Source: CAYRIY01 sp964424335
GTDB taxonomy: Bacteria; Bacillota; Limnochordia; DTU080; RSA5
NCBI GenBank assembly: GCA_964424335.1
Contig: CAYRIY010000042.1
Coordinates: 1-27,398 of the forward strand
Direction: 5' to 3'
DNA length: 27,398 bases
Shown: positions 1 to 7,497 of the stretch, one piece after another
Numbering within the stretch: the first letter of the stretch is position 1
Layout of the letters: each line of letters begins with the position of its first letter
The notes under the pieces: generated by a model
The model's input: the letters and a program-made list of their open reading frames with translations, nothing else
Database searches by the model: none
What the model was told of the DNA's origin: nothing
Program-made: the position numbers and the translations under genes

Positions 1-969
1 CTCGCAGTACGCGCTCTCCTCAGGCAGGTCGTAATGGAAAGTGAAGCCCTCGTTTGTCCGCGACTGACCAATCCCTCCGGTGATGTAGAGGTGGTGGCGG
101 ACGACGTCGTCCCAAAGCCGCTCACACGCCCGCACGAGCGTCTCGTCCCCTGTCTCCCGGGCGACGTCGACCATGCCGCAGTATAGGTACATCGCCCGCA
201 CCGCGTGGCCCGTGATCCGTGTCTGTTCGCGCACGGGAAGGTGTGCTTGGCAATACTCGTACGTCTTGTGGTAAAAGGCTTTGGGATCTTCCCCGCGCGC
301 TTTTGCCTCGAGGTCGTAGTAGTGGGGCTTTTTACCTCGCTCGTCGATGAAGTAAGCGGCGAGCCTCAGGTAGCGGTCGTTTCCGGTCGCATGGTACAGC
401 TTGACCAGGGCCAGCTCGATCTCTTCGTGCCCGCAGTACCCCTTTCGCTTGCCCTCTTCAGGCCCGAAAACCGAATCGATGTAGTCGGCGTAACGACAAA
501 CCATCTCGAGAAAGTGTCGCTTGCCGGTAGCCCGGAAGTGAGCGACCGCCGCCTCGATCAGGTGCCCGGCGCAGTAAAGCTCGTGCATGTCGCGCAAGTT
601 GCTCCACCGCTTCTCGGGTTCGACCGCGGTGTACCAGCTATTGATGTAACCGTCGGGCTGCTCGAGCTTTGCAAAGGCCTCGATCACCCGATCGAGCTCC
701 GCCTCGAGCTCAGGGTCGGGGTGGGCGCTCAACGAATACGCGGCCGTCTCCATCCACTTGGCGACGTCCGAGTCCCAAAACTGGTGGTGCGCCGTACGAT
801 CGCCGGGCTTGTGGTCGGGATCGATGCCGGCGATGCGTCCGGTCTCCTCGAGGTGCCGATGCTGAATGGGCAGTGTCACCTTGCGGTTCGTCTCCATGCG
901 AGGAGCCCAAAAGGCGTCGCGCAAGGTCACTTCGGTAAATTCCAGAGGGTTTAGCCGACTTGACCTCAT
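1..969 (-). CDS. GH127 family glycosidase (beta-L-arabinofuranosidase type), C-terminus cut by window edge
   Basis: The visible 323 residues begin MRSSRLNPLEF and are the (alpha/alpha)6-barrel part of a GH127 (DUF1680) enzyme, which removes terminal beta-L-arabinofuranose from plant glycans; full-length members are about 600-650 residues, so roughly half is missing. Near the edge the motif NEGFTFHYDLPEESAYCE places Glu307 and Glu323 sixteen residues apart, matching the acid/base Glu322 and zinc-ligand Glu338 of Bifidobacterium HypBA1 (from memory). The Cys nucleophile lies beyond the window. There is no signal peptide, so the enzyme should act on imported oligosaccharides. The ATG at 969 lies 4 nt after the stop of the SGNH gene, and its GGAGG sits inside that gene's end, so translation is probably coupled. 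This is the third gene of an operon starting at 2978. Family assignment is strong; exact substrate is inferred. Confidence 0.9.
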   Translation of the reverse strand, partial: MRSSRLNPLEFTEVTLRDAFWAPRMETNRKVTLPIQHRHLEETGRIAGIDPDHKPGDRTAHHQFWDSDVAKWMETAAYSLSAHPDPELEAELDRVIEAFAKLEQPDGYINSWYTAVEPEKRWSNLRDMHELYCAGHLIEAAVAHFRATGKRHFLEMVCRYADYIDSVFGPEEGKRKGYCGHEEIELALVKLYHATGNDRYLRLAAYFIDERGKKPHYYDLEAKARGEDPKAFYHKTYEYCQAHLPVREQTRITGHAVRAMYLYCGMVDVARETGDETLVRACERLWDDVVRHHLYITGGIGQSRTNEGFTFHYDLPEESAYCE

Positions 970-973
970 CTGT

Positions 974-1996
974 CTATTCCTCCAGCAACGGTCTTAGGAC
1001 AGGTTCCAACGCGTCCGCCAAACGCACAAAGCCGAGGTCGGTGGGATGGCTCCCGTCGACGGTATCCTCGCCATCGGCGCCGAGCAGCCCTTCCCCAAGT
1101 ACGTACGCCAACTTTTCGACGCCCGACTCGCGCAGGCGTTGATAGGCCTCGCGCAAGGCAATCCTTCGAGCTTCGTGGCCCTTTCGCACCGCGCTTCGCC
1201 AGTAGGCGTTGCCGAACGTGCGGTCTTCTACAAGGACAATCGGCACATCGGGCCTCGCTTCTCTCAGGATTCGCACGAAGGGCTCGGCCCGCTCCCGGAC
1301 GAGGTCCGCGTCGCTCATGTTAGGTAGGCAGTCGACGATGTATAGCCGGGCATCGATTTCGCTGATCAAGCGTGCGAGCTCGGGCTCCATCCTCCCATTG
1401 CCGGAGAAGCCGAGATTGATCACTGGCATACCGAGCCTCCGGCCCAAGATCGCGGCGTGCGTCATTCCAGGACGCGACGCCGACGCTCCATGCACGATCG
1501 ACGTGCCGTAATAGACGATGCCTCGCTCGTTCCTCGGCGCTAGCCCGCGAAACGACGCCCCTTCGGGCACGCCGATTTCGAGTTTTTCCAGGCCGTTGAA
1601 TGCCGGCAGGTACAAGGTGTACTCCCTCTGCACGCCATCGAGGCCTGAGATAAGTTCTGCTTCGACCTCGGGAAACGTCGCCGGCTGCGAGGCCGCAACC
1701 CACCGCATCAGCCCGCGCTCGTCTCGCCCGTACAGATCGACACCGCTGCACAGGGATGCAGGAGTGTGCGGGAGCGCCAGTCTGGAGTTTGTAAGCCGCC
1801 AGCGCGCCGAGATCGATGTGGCGTCGGTCCTAAAACGAACCGATAGGCCCGCCGACATCAGGCTGAGTTCCCATACCGGATCCGGGACGACCCCCTTCGC
1901 TCGTGCGGGTAGGCGCGTGAAGAGGCTAGGCGTGTCGTCCCACCCTTTGCCTTCGACTCCCCAACTTGCAACGTCGTGCCACTGACGATTCGACAT
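974..1996 (-). CDS. SGNH/GDSL hydrolase with N-terminal GxDLY domain
   Basis: A 340-residue protein. Residues about 1-155 form a beta-rich domain containing GVDLY (85-89), the hallmark of the GxDLY family (Pfam PF14607). Residues about 157-340 are an SGNH hydrolase (PF14606 type): block I YYGTSIVHG gives the nucleophile Ser165, GFSGNG supplies the oxyanion Gly/Asn, and DGSHPTDLGF supplies the Asp314/His317 pair. Such enzymes are carbohydrate or lipid esterases; in this operon deacylation of imported sugars is the natural inference. No signal peptide is present. An open frame extends upstream to 2344, but that part is antisense-like shadow inside the aldo/keto reductase gene. The ATG at 1996, preceded by GAGGTGAT at a normal distance, is therefore chosen. 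It lies 34 nt after the AKR stop and 4 nt before the GH127 start. Confidence 0.88.
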   Translation of the reverse strand: MSNRQWHDVASWGVEGKGWDDTPSLFTRLPARAKGVVPDPVWELSLMSAGLSVRFRTDATSISARWRLTNSRLALPHTPASLCSGVDLYGRDERGLMRWVAASQPATFPEVEAELISGLDGVQREYTLYLPAFNGLEKLEIGVPEGASFRGLAPRNERGIVYYGTSIVHGASASRPGMTHAAILGRRLGMPVINLGFSGNGRMEPELARLISEIDARLYIVDCLPNMSDADLVRERAEPFVRILREARPDVPIVLVEDRTFGNAYWRSAVRKGHEARRIALREAYQRLRESGVEKLAYVLGEGLLGADGEDTVDGSHPTDLGFVRLADALEPVLRPLLEE

Positions 1997-2030
1997 TTCG
2001 TCATCACCTCGCGGCTTTCTGTTCCTTAAA

Positions 2031-2978
2031 TCAATGTCGATCCGTCTCCGGATCCCTGTCGTCGGTCGGAATGGCGAGCAGTTCCTCCCAAAGGCTTTCC
2101 GGAATCGGCGTGTTTGCCAGGCGCACGGTTTCCTCGACTCGCTCGGGTCGGGAAATCCCGACGATCGTCGACGCGATGCGCGGATCACGCATCGAAAATT
2201 GCAGGGCGGCCGCCGCCAGTGGCACGTCGAAGCGCTGGCACACAGCGGCGAATTTACGAGTGAGCTCAACCATGTCCGACGGCGCATCCTGGTATGCGTA
2301 GCGCGCATAGGCATCCGGGCCTTTGGCGAGGATGCCGCTTCCATATGGAGCAGCGTTCAGCACCGCCACACCTTGCTCCTTTGCCGCGTCGAGCAGGGGC
2401 TCAGCCGATCGATTGAGCAGCGTGTATCGATTGTGTGTGATGGCCACCTCAAAGGCGCCAGTCTTGACGTACTTCACCATCATGTCGATCGGACCGCCGG
2501 CGACTCCTAGGTGCTCGATGACGCCTTCGTCGACAAAGCGGCGCAGGACTTCGAGGGGGCCTCCCTTGCCCATGACGTTTTCGAAAGTCGTGTGCTCCGG
2601 GTCGTGCAAAAACATCATTTGGATGCGATCGAGGCCGAGCAGGCGCAGGCTGCGCTCAACCGATCTTTTGATCTGGTCGCCGCTGAAGTCTCCGGTCTTT
2701 AGGTCACGATCGGCTTTTGTCGATAGGACGTACCCTGGCGGCAATCCGCCCAATTCGGAGAGCGCCACGCCGATGCGCCGCTCGCTCTCGCCGTCTCCGT
2801 ACGAGGCGGCCGTGTCCAAAAAGTTGACGGGGCTTTCGAATATCGCTCGAATGGTGCTCAGAGCCCGCTCCATCGACACGTCGTAGTTAAAGGTCTCCGG
2901 CATGCTTCCAAGCGCCGCGCAGCCAAAGCAGATCGGCGTTACATTCAGTCTGGTCGTCCCAAGTCTCCGTCGTTCCAC
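2031..2978 (-). CDS. Aldo/keto reductase, probable aldose (L-fucose / D-threo-aldose type) 1-dehydrogenase
   Basis: A 315-residue single-domain AKR. The catalytic tetrad is visible as Asp55 and Tyr60 in NFLDTAASYGDG, Lys88 in STKAD, and His125 in MMFLHDPEH. The start RRLGTTRLNVTPICFG and the closing STIVGISRPERVEETV segment are typical of the aldose/pyridoxal dehydrogenase branch, which oxidises free sugars such as L-fucose, D-arabinose or L-galactose with NAD(P). The frame stays open to 3026, but the best ribosome binding site (GAGGGAGG, 7 nt spacing) precedes the GTG at 2978. This is the first gene of the operon with the SGNH hydrolase and GH127. An enzyme that oxidises the released pentose or deoxyhexose would fit that context. 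Substrate is inferred, not seen. Confidence 0.88.
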   Translation of the reverse strand: MERRRLGTTRLNVTPICFGCAALGSMPETFNYDVSMERALSTIRAIFESPVNFLDTAASYGDGESERRIGVALSELGGLPPGYVLSTKADRDLKTGDFSGDQIKRSVERSLRLLGLDRIQMMFLHDPEHTTFENVMGKGGPLEVLRRFVDEGVIEHLGVAGGPIDMMVKYVKTGAFEVAITHNRYTLLNRSAEPLLDAAKEQGVAVLNAAPYGSGILAKGPDAYARYAYQDAPSDMVELTRKFAAVCQRFDVPLAAAALQFSMRDPRIASTIVGISRPERVEETVRLANTPIPESLWEELLAIPTDDRDPETDRH

Positions 2979-3031
2979 GTTCGTGCCTCCCTCTCGTCTC
3001 GTGCACAACAGTGCCTGCTCATACAATCGCT

Positions 3032-3046
3032 CTCGAAGTATTCGAG
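3032..3046. promoter_or_regulatory. Dyad CTCGAA-GTA-TTCGAG, candidate operator (site 1)
   Basis: A perfect 6-3-6 inverted repeat lies 54 nt upstream of the AKR start, in the 269-nt divergent intergenic region (2979-3247). It shares the AA-GTA-TT core with a second perfect dyad 97 nt away, so one regulator could bind both. No confident -35/-10 pair was assigned in this region. Confidence 0.45.
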
Positions 3047-3127
3047 GCGACTAGGGTCCCCCCTTGTTTGAATGGGAAACGGGCTCGCAAAGCACGGACG
3101 CCGCTTATCGGATTTTGGAAAGATCGA

Positions 3128-3144
3128 TTGCAAAGTATTTGCAA
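3128..3144. promoter_or_regulatory. Dyad TTGCAAA-GTA-TTTGCAA, candidate operator (site 2)
   Basis: A perfect 7-3-7 inverted repeat lies 104 nt upstream of the solute-binding protein start. Its centre is 97 bp from the centre of site 1 and the AAGTATT core is the same. The layout is typical of a LacI- or GntR-type regulator controlling two divergent sugar operons, but no regulator gene is in the window. Confidence 0.45.
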
Positions 3145-3247
3145 CTGTCCAAAGGTAAAGTTCTCTCCCAGCTAGAACCTATGATGCACACCACAGCGCA
3201 TCCGAACTAGGGGCGGATGCCGGACCGATTAAAGGAGGCCTCTTGCG

Positions 3248-4528
3248 ATGCTCGTTCGATCGACGAAATGCAAAGTCTCAAAGCGGCGTAACAGAGCGGT
3301 TGGATTGTGGCTTGGTCTGTTTCTTGTGATGACGATTGCACCGATGACCGCAACGGCTCAGACGGAGATCACGTTTTATGGGGCATGGGGGGCGCCTTAT
3401 CGGCTCGAGGTGATGGCGGAATTGGTCGCCCTGTTTGAGTCGGAAAATCCTGATCTGCGCGTCAACCTCGTCAATATTGCCGGGTGGGAAGCGGTTGAGG
3501 AGCGAGCGCAGGTCAGCATCGCCGGCGGCACTCCTCCCGACCTTTTGTACATGGGTGAAACCGGAGGCCTAACCACATTCGCGCACGCCGGAATCTTGAC
3601 GCCGCTCGACAGTCGGGTCGCAGCGGACCCTGCCGTCGACCTCAGCGACTTTATCCCGTCCGTTCTCGAGCTTGGCCGCTACAACGGGAATCTTTACGGC
3701 ATACCGATCGACTCGATCACCACCGTGCACTACCACAACCTCGACCTATTGGGTCAAGTCGGCGTGGGCGCCCCTTCCCAGACGCAAGATGAGCTCGTCG
3801 AAGTGGCGAGGAAGCTCACCGCTGCGACCGACACTCCGGTGATCCTTCGCAGCCCGTGGAACCTGCGTGACTTTACCGAGTTCCTCTTTCCCAACGGGGG
3901 TTCACTCTTTGACGAAAGCGGCTCCGTCCCACGCTTTAACGACGAAGCGGTGCAAGGCGCAGTCGATTTCCTCGCTGAGCACTGGGAGGGCGGCTTGTTC
4001 GGCGGATTTCCCGGCGACGCCTGGTTCAATGGCCGCGTCGGTGTGCACAGCGTCGTGCCTATCGTTGTCACCAACACCCGGCGCGTCAATCAAGCGACGT
4101 TCGATGCGACCGCGACCCTCGTGCCGGCTGGTTCGCACAGCCGTGACAACTGGGCGTGGGGCCACTACCTTGCGATCCCCACCGCGAGCGCCAAAAAGGA
4201 CGAAGCGTGGCGACTGATCCGCTTTCTCCTGCGCCACGACGTATCCACACGCTGGCACCTCGGAATGGATTTCTTGCCGGCGCAGTTTAGCGTCTTTTTT
4301 GACGAACCGCTCTACGCTCAGGACGTGATCTGGAGCACCTTCGTAAGTCAGCTCCAGGCCACCCAACCGGTCCCGGTTACGCCGTATTGGCAGGATATCA
4401 GCCGCATTTGGACCGAAGAGATCCAGCCCGTCTTCCAAAGACAACAAGCGTCCGGAAACGCCCTGGCTCGAGTACAAGAGCGGGTCGAAGCCTACGTAAA
4501 CGAGCGTGGAGGCAGCATTTTTCCGTAA
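3248..4528 (+). CDS. ABC transporter sugar-binding protein (family 1 solute-binding protein)
   Basis: A 426-residue exported protein. A 17-residue basic leader and a hydrophobic core (about 18-33) end at a TATA-QT cleavage site near residue 37, without a lipobox Cys. The mature start (TEITFYGAWGAPYRLEVMAELVALFE) and motifs such as AQVSIAGGTPPDLLYMGE, YGIPIDS and a late AWRLIRFLL segment are characteristic of maltose/multiple-sugar binding proteins (SBP_bac_1 / SBP_bac_8), which capture oligosaccharides for a MalFGK-type importer. The start is fixed by AAAGGAGG 11 nt upstream. The gene is an orphan here: no family-1 permeases follow it. It diverges from the AKR operon and shares the two candidate operators. 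Its ligand is unknown; the neighbourhood suggests an arabinosylated, acylated or sulfated oligosaccharide. Confidence 0.9.
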   Translation: MLVRSTKCKVSKRRNRAVGLWLGLFLVMTIAPMTATAQTEITFYGAWGAPYRLEVMAELVALFESENPDLRVNLVNIAGWEAVEERAQVSIAGGTPPDLLYMGETGGLTTFAHAGILTPLDSRVAADPAVDLSDFIPSVLELGRYNGNLYGIPIDSITTVHYHNLDLLGQVGVGAPSQTQDELVEVARKLTAATDTPVILRSPWNLRDFTEFLFPNGGSLFDESGSVPRFNDEAVQGAVDFLAEHWEGGLFGGFPGDAWFNGRVGVHSVVPIVVTNTRRVNQATFDATATLVPAGSHSRDNWAWGHYLAIPTASAKKDEAWRLIRFLLRHDVSTRWHLGMDFLPAQFSVFFDEPLYAQDVIWSTFVSQLQATQPVPVTPYWQDISRIWTEEIQPVFQRQQASGNALARVQERVEAYVNERGGSIFP

Positions 4529-4551
4529 CGATAGAGAATCCGATTAGTTAA

Positions 4552-4656
4552 AGTCCCCACTTGCCGCCAAGCAGGGCCAGCGGTGCTGGCCCGCTGGGAT
4601 CTTCATCTGCTCGTGTTTTGGCCGAGCTGACAAGGTCGGGCGACCAAGTGGGGACT
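4552..4656 (-). repeat. Palindromic structured repeat, copy A (inverted relative to copy B at 24507-24608)
   Basis: A 105-bp element between the binding protein and the sulfatase. Its ends form a perfect 12-bp inverted repeat AGTCCCCACTTG / CAAGTGGGGACT (4552-4563, 4645-4656). Inside are an 8-bp hairpin GGGCCAGC-GGT-GCTGGCCC (4574-4592) and a 4-bp hairpin CCGA/TCGG with a 10-nt loop (4622-4639). The reverse complement aligns along its whole length with 24507-24608, roughly three quarters identical by eye. No open reading frame and no T-tract are present. Confidence 0.8.
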
Positions 4657-4694
4657 CGTTTGCGACATTTCGCGATCAAAGTGAGGGCTTTAGT

Positions 4695-6011
4695 ATGGAG
4701 AAGCGACCGAACATTATCGTATTCATGGCAGACGACTTAGGGTTTGGCGACCTCTCGTGCGCGGGATCCGAGTTTTGCAAGACGCCAAACCTCGACGCAC
4801 TCGCAGCCCAAGGCGTACGGTTTACAAACTGGTACTCGTGCGCGCCGATCTGTTCGGCGTCCCGGGCCAGTCTGCTGACTGGGCGCTACCCGGCCAAAGT
4901 AGGCGTTCCCGGCAACGTATCTCCCTTGCCGGGAACCGTTGGGCTTACGCCTGGAGTCCCTACACTGGCGGACGCCCTTAAAGAGCTGGGATATCGCACC
5001 GCGATGTTCGGCAAGTGGCATTTGGGAAATTGGAGCCCCTGCCGGCCGGAGGACCGCGGCTTTGACGAGTGGTTTGGCTTTCTAAACGGTTGCATTGACT
5101 ACTACTCCCACATCTTTTACTGGGGAATGGCCAGCGGCAAGATGGACCAAGTCCACGACTTGTGGGAGAACGGAGAAGAGATCTACCAAAACGGACGGTA
5201 CTTCGTCGACCTGATGACTGAGCGCACCCTTGGATATTTGAAGCGCACGGCAAGCGACGACCGACCGTTTTTTCTGTACGTTCCGTACAACGCGCCGCAC
5301 TATCCGATGCACGCTCCGGAGGAGTACATGAAGCGCTTCGAGCACTTGCCCTGGGAGAAGCAGGTGTACGCTGCCATGGTGAGCGTCATGGACGATAGCA
5401 TCGGGATGATCGTGGACGAACTCAAGGCCCAAGGGCGGTTTGAGAATACGTGCATCTTTTTTCAACCCGATCACGGGCCTTCGCGAGAGACGCGCAACTG
5501 GCTTGATGGCAACACGGCCCCCTATCCAGGCGGCAGCACCGGCGGACTGAAGGGGCATAAGGCCAGCCTCTTTGACGGAGGGATCCACTTGCCATCCCTA
5601 ATCTGCTGGCCAAATGCCATCCCCGGCGGGCGTGTGAGCGACTCGTTCGGGACCGGTCTCGATGTGTTTGCGACGCTCCTTGCTGCAGCGGGCGGCGATC
5701 CAACGTCGTACGAGACGGACGGATTTGACCTGATGCCGATGATCGTAAACGGAGAGCCGAGCCCGCGCCGGGAAATGTTCTGGAAGTTTGCAAACCAGCG
5801 AGCAGTAAGGCGGGATAACTGGAAGCTCGTCCTTAACGGACGCCTTGTAGACGAAGGCGCCCCCGATCCGATTCACCTTTCGGATCTAGGGAGCGATCCT
5901 GGCGAGCGCACGAATTTAAAAGACGAGCATCCCGACGTCGTCCAAGAACTTACCGCGGCCATCGAGGCGTGGGAACAGACGGTGGAGACCACAGACGCCG
6001 CAAGAGCGTAG
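4695..6011 (+). CDS. Sulfatase (type I, formylglycine-dependent), apparently cytosolic
   Basis: A 438-residue S1-type sulfatase hydrolysing sulfate esters, probably of a sugar. The N-terminal RPNIIVFMADDLGFGDL carries the metal-binding Asp13-Asp14. The activation motif CSASRASLLTGRYP (Cys53) is the site converted to formylglycine, so a maturase (FGE or anSME) must exist elsewhere. FGKWHLG (the GKWHLG box), QPDHGPS and GLKGHKASLFDGGIHLP are the remaining active-site segments. Length is normal to short for the family. There is no signal peptide, so it probably acts on imported sulfated oligosaccharides, unlike the exported sulfatases common in marine degraders. ATG 4695 is preceded by a GAGGG. 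Repeat copy A lies just upstream and a hairpin terminator just downstream. Closest named relatives are GalNAc-6-sulfatase or arylsulfatase-like; the substrate is not determinable. Confidence 0.93.
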   Translation: MEKRPNIIVFMADDLGFGDLSCAGSEFCKTPNLDALAAQGVRFTNWYSCAPICSASRASLLTGRYPAKVGVPGNVSPLPGTVGLTPGVPTLADALKELGYRTAMFGKWHLGNWSPCRPEDRGFDEWFGFLNGCIDYYSHIFYWGMASGKMDQVHDLWENGEEIYQNGRYFVDLMTERTLGYLKRTASDDRPFFLYVPYNAPHYPMHAPEEYMKRFEHLPWEKQVYAAMVSVMDDSIGMIVDELKAQGRFENTCIFFQPDHGPSRETRNWLDGNTAPYPGGSTGGLKGHKASLFDGGIHLPSLICWPNAIPGGRVSDSFGTGLDVFATLLAAAGGDPTSYETDGFDLMPMIVNGEPSPRREMFWKFANQRAVRRDNWKLVLNGRLVDEGAPDPIHLSDLGSDPGERTNLKDEHPDVVQELTAAIEAWEQTVETTDAARA

Positions 6012-6045
6012 TGCATCGACACTTCCCGTTGAAACCCGACTGAAC

Positions 6046-6068
6046 GGAGGGGGCTTTAGGCCCCCTCC
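6046..6068 (+). terminator. Hairpin terminator after the sulfatase gene
   Basis: GGAGGGGGC and GCCCCCTCC form a 9-bp stem with a 5-nt loop, 35 nt after the sulfatase stop. The stem is very stable but a T-tract does not follow, so the exact termination mode is uncertain. Confidence 0.6.
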
Positions 6069-6276
6069 TCCCGCACCGCCCGGTGAGCGGACAGGCGCGG
6101 TGCGCGCCCATCGCAATTCGTTGATATTATTATTTCAGTCGAGTCTGCCGTCCGCTATAAATCTGGCGGACCGCCATTGCGGCGCAAAACGCAACCGCTA
6201 GCGATAGGATCTGCAGCAGATTGTGTTGCAGATCGGGAGTTACGACGTGACCGCTAATCGACGGCAAGATCTTTGT
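6069..6276. other. Non-coding stretch before the scaffold gap, with two inverted repeats
   Basis: No gene is apparent. It holds a 6-bp inverted repeat GTCCGC/GCGGAC around TATAAATCTG, and a perfect 8-bp inverted repeat GATCTGCA (6207-6214) / TGCAGATC (6226-6233) with an 11-nt spacer. With the Ns and the sequence up to 6588 this is a 577-nt gene-free interval, some of which may be lost in the gap. Confidence 0.5.
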
Positions 6277-6376
6277 NNNNNNNNNNNNNNNNNNNNNNNN
6301 NNNNNNNNNNNNNNNNNNNNNNNNNNNNNNNNNNNNNNNNNNNNNNNNNNNNNNNNNNNNNNNNNNNNNNNNNNNN
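6277..6376. other. Assembly gap, exactly 100 N
   Basis: A run of exactly 100 N is the standard placeholder for a scaffold join. The true distance is unknown, so linkage of 1-6276 with 6377-27398 rests only on the scaffolder. Confidence 0.97.
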
Positions 6377-6473
6377 GCCCCTTACGGAACACCACCTGCA
6401 CCAAACGGATCATTTGTGCGACATTTCTGCACATCTTTGCAGGTGAATTGCCAGTTTGATTGAATGTTTTTGA

Positions 6474-6496
6474 AAACCGCCCATGGGGCGCGGTTT
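6474..6496. promoter_or_regulatory. Hairpin in the leader of the CBM9-like gene
   Basis: AAACC+GCCC pairs with GGGC+GGTTT (a GC bulge on the 3' side, ATG in the loop) 93 nt upstream of the CBM9-like start. It could be a leader structure or a terminator of a gene lost in the gap. The rest of 6377-6588 shows only an AAGGGGG ribosome binding site before 6589. Confidence 0.35.
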
Positions 6497-6588
6497 CGCA
6501 TGGAGGGAGGGGACCACTGCACGGCGCCTACGTCCGGAAAAGCACATCCAAGTAGCACACACCAACATTAAGGGGGATTCTCTGAGCG

Positions 6589-7242
6589 ATGAGAACGAGA
6601 ATGAGTTGGACAATCGTAGCGTTTGCGTTGCTCACTTGTCTCTTCGTGACGTCGGCTGCCTGGGCACACGGTGGACAGCTCTTCGCGAATCGTGTCGCAA
6701 CGGCGCCGACCATCGACGGTTCCGACGACGACGCCGCTTGGTCGTCCGGCTTTCGCTATCCCTTTGCTTTTAATCAACTCAAAGAGTCCGACCAAACGTG
6801 GACAGACCTTGATGATCTTTCGGCTTCGTTCAAATTGGTGTACGCGGACAACGTCCTATACGGACTTGTCTATCGGCACGACGACATCACCAATACCGGC
6901 AACAGCGCCGCCCACGAAAATGACGGCGTCGAGATCTTCTTCGACTTCCAACACGAGGGACGCTCGGTCACGCAAGTTCGCGCCCTAGTCGGCAAACCGT
7001 TTGCCGAAAGCGTCGGAGGCAAGGCGATCACCTCTGCTTGGAACGATGATGGAACGATTCTCGAGTTTGCAATCGACCTCTCCGCCGTCGGCCTCACCCT
7101 CGAGCGCGGGACGGTCATCGGTTTCAACATCGCAATCAATGACGCCGATGAGGGCCTGCGAGAGATCCAGCTTTACCCCTTCCCGGGCAACAACACGAGC
7201 TGGAACAACGCCAACTCTCTCGGGCATCTCCAGTTCAACTAA
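6589..7242 (+). CDS. Secreted CBM9-like (DOMON-type) sugar-binding protein
   Basis: A 217-residue exported protein. The signal peptide covers residues 1-26 (TSAAWA-HGG), with no lipobox. The mature part is one jelly-roll module of the CBM9 type: APTIDGSDDDAAWSSG (39-54) is the family's opening kIDG..d.aW signature, NDGVEIFFDF is the conserved DxxEIFFD segment, and FAIDLSAVGL plus IGFNIAINDAD close the fold. CBM9 modules bind reducing ends of glycans in xylanases; stand-alone copies may deliver sugars or bind extracellular glycans. No catalytic domain is attached, and the protein ends right after the module. A strong AAGGGGG precedes ATG 6589. The gene is followed by an inverted repeat. It is probably the first gene after the scaffold gap, so its upstream neighbours are uncertain. 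Confidence 0.8.
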   Translation: MRTRMSWTIVAFALLTCLFVTSAAWAHGGQLFANRVATAPTIDGSDDDAAWSSGFRYPFAFNQLKESDQTWTDLDDLSASFKLVYADNVLYGLVYRHDDITNTGNSAAHENDGVEIFFDFQHEGRSVTQVRALVGKPFAESVGGKAITSAWNDDGTILEFAIDLSAVGLTLERGTVIGFNIAINDADEGLREIQLYPFPGNNTSWNNANSLGHLQFN

Positions 7243-7257
7243 CAAGGTCCGAATGAC

Positions 7258-7312
7258 GGCACACACATTCCCGGCGACGCTCCCATTGCCGCTTGCCGGA
7301 AATGTGTGCGCC
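7258..7312. repeat. Imperfect 18-bp inverted repeat after the CBM9-like gene
   Basis: Arms 7258-7275 and 7295-7312 pair at 16 of 18 positions (core CACACATTCCCGGC / GCCGGAAATGTGTG), with a 19-nt loop, starting 15 nt after the stop. No T-tract follows. The remaining 7313-7497 is C- and A-rich on the plus strand with no recognisable gene; a promoter for the next operon is likely there but was not identified. Confidence 0.55.
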
Positions 7313-7497
7313 GCCCCAAATCCATAGGCCCAACTGGTAGACCTCCACCCCCGCTCGCAAAGCTCCCTCGCGCCACCACACACGCAAGACCCCCGCACGC
7401 AAACACAAAGGAAGGCGCGGCCCCCAAGGCGTAGAATGACCGCATATACCGGTGCGCTAAAACACCACGAGAGCGCCCCCGACATCGGGAGGATCAC

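Noticed and set aside
205..954. 249-codon plus-strand open frame at the left edge
   Set aside because: It is antisense to the GH127 gene, which has clear family motifs; the plus-strand product has none.
1997..2344. N-terminal extension of the SGNH hydrolase frame
   Set aside because: The 116 extra residues overlap the aldo/keto reductase gene, are Arg/Ser-rich shadow sequence, and a good ribosome binding site precedes ATG 1996.
7239..7445. 68-codon minus-strand open frame between the CBM9-like and isomerase genes
   Set aside because: No ribosome binding site, low-complexity Gly/Ala/Cys composition, overlaps the inverted repeat; treated as non-coding.
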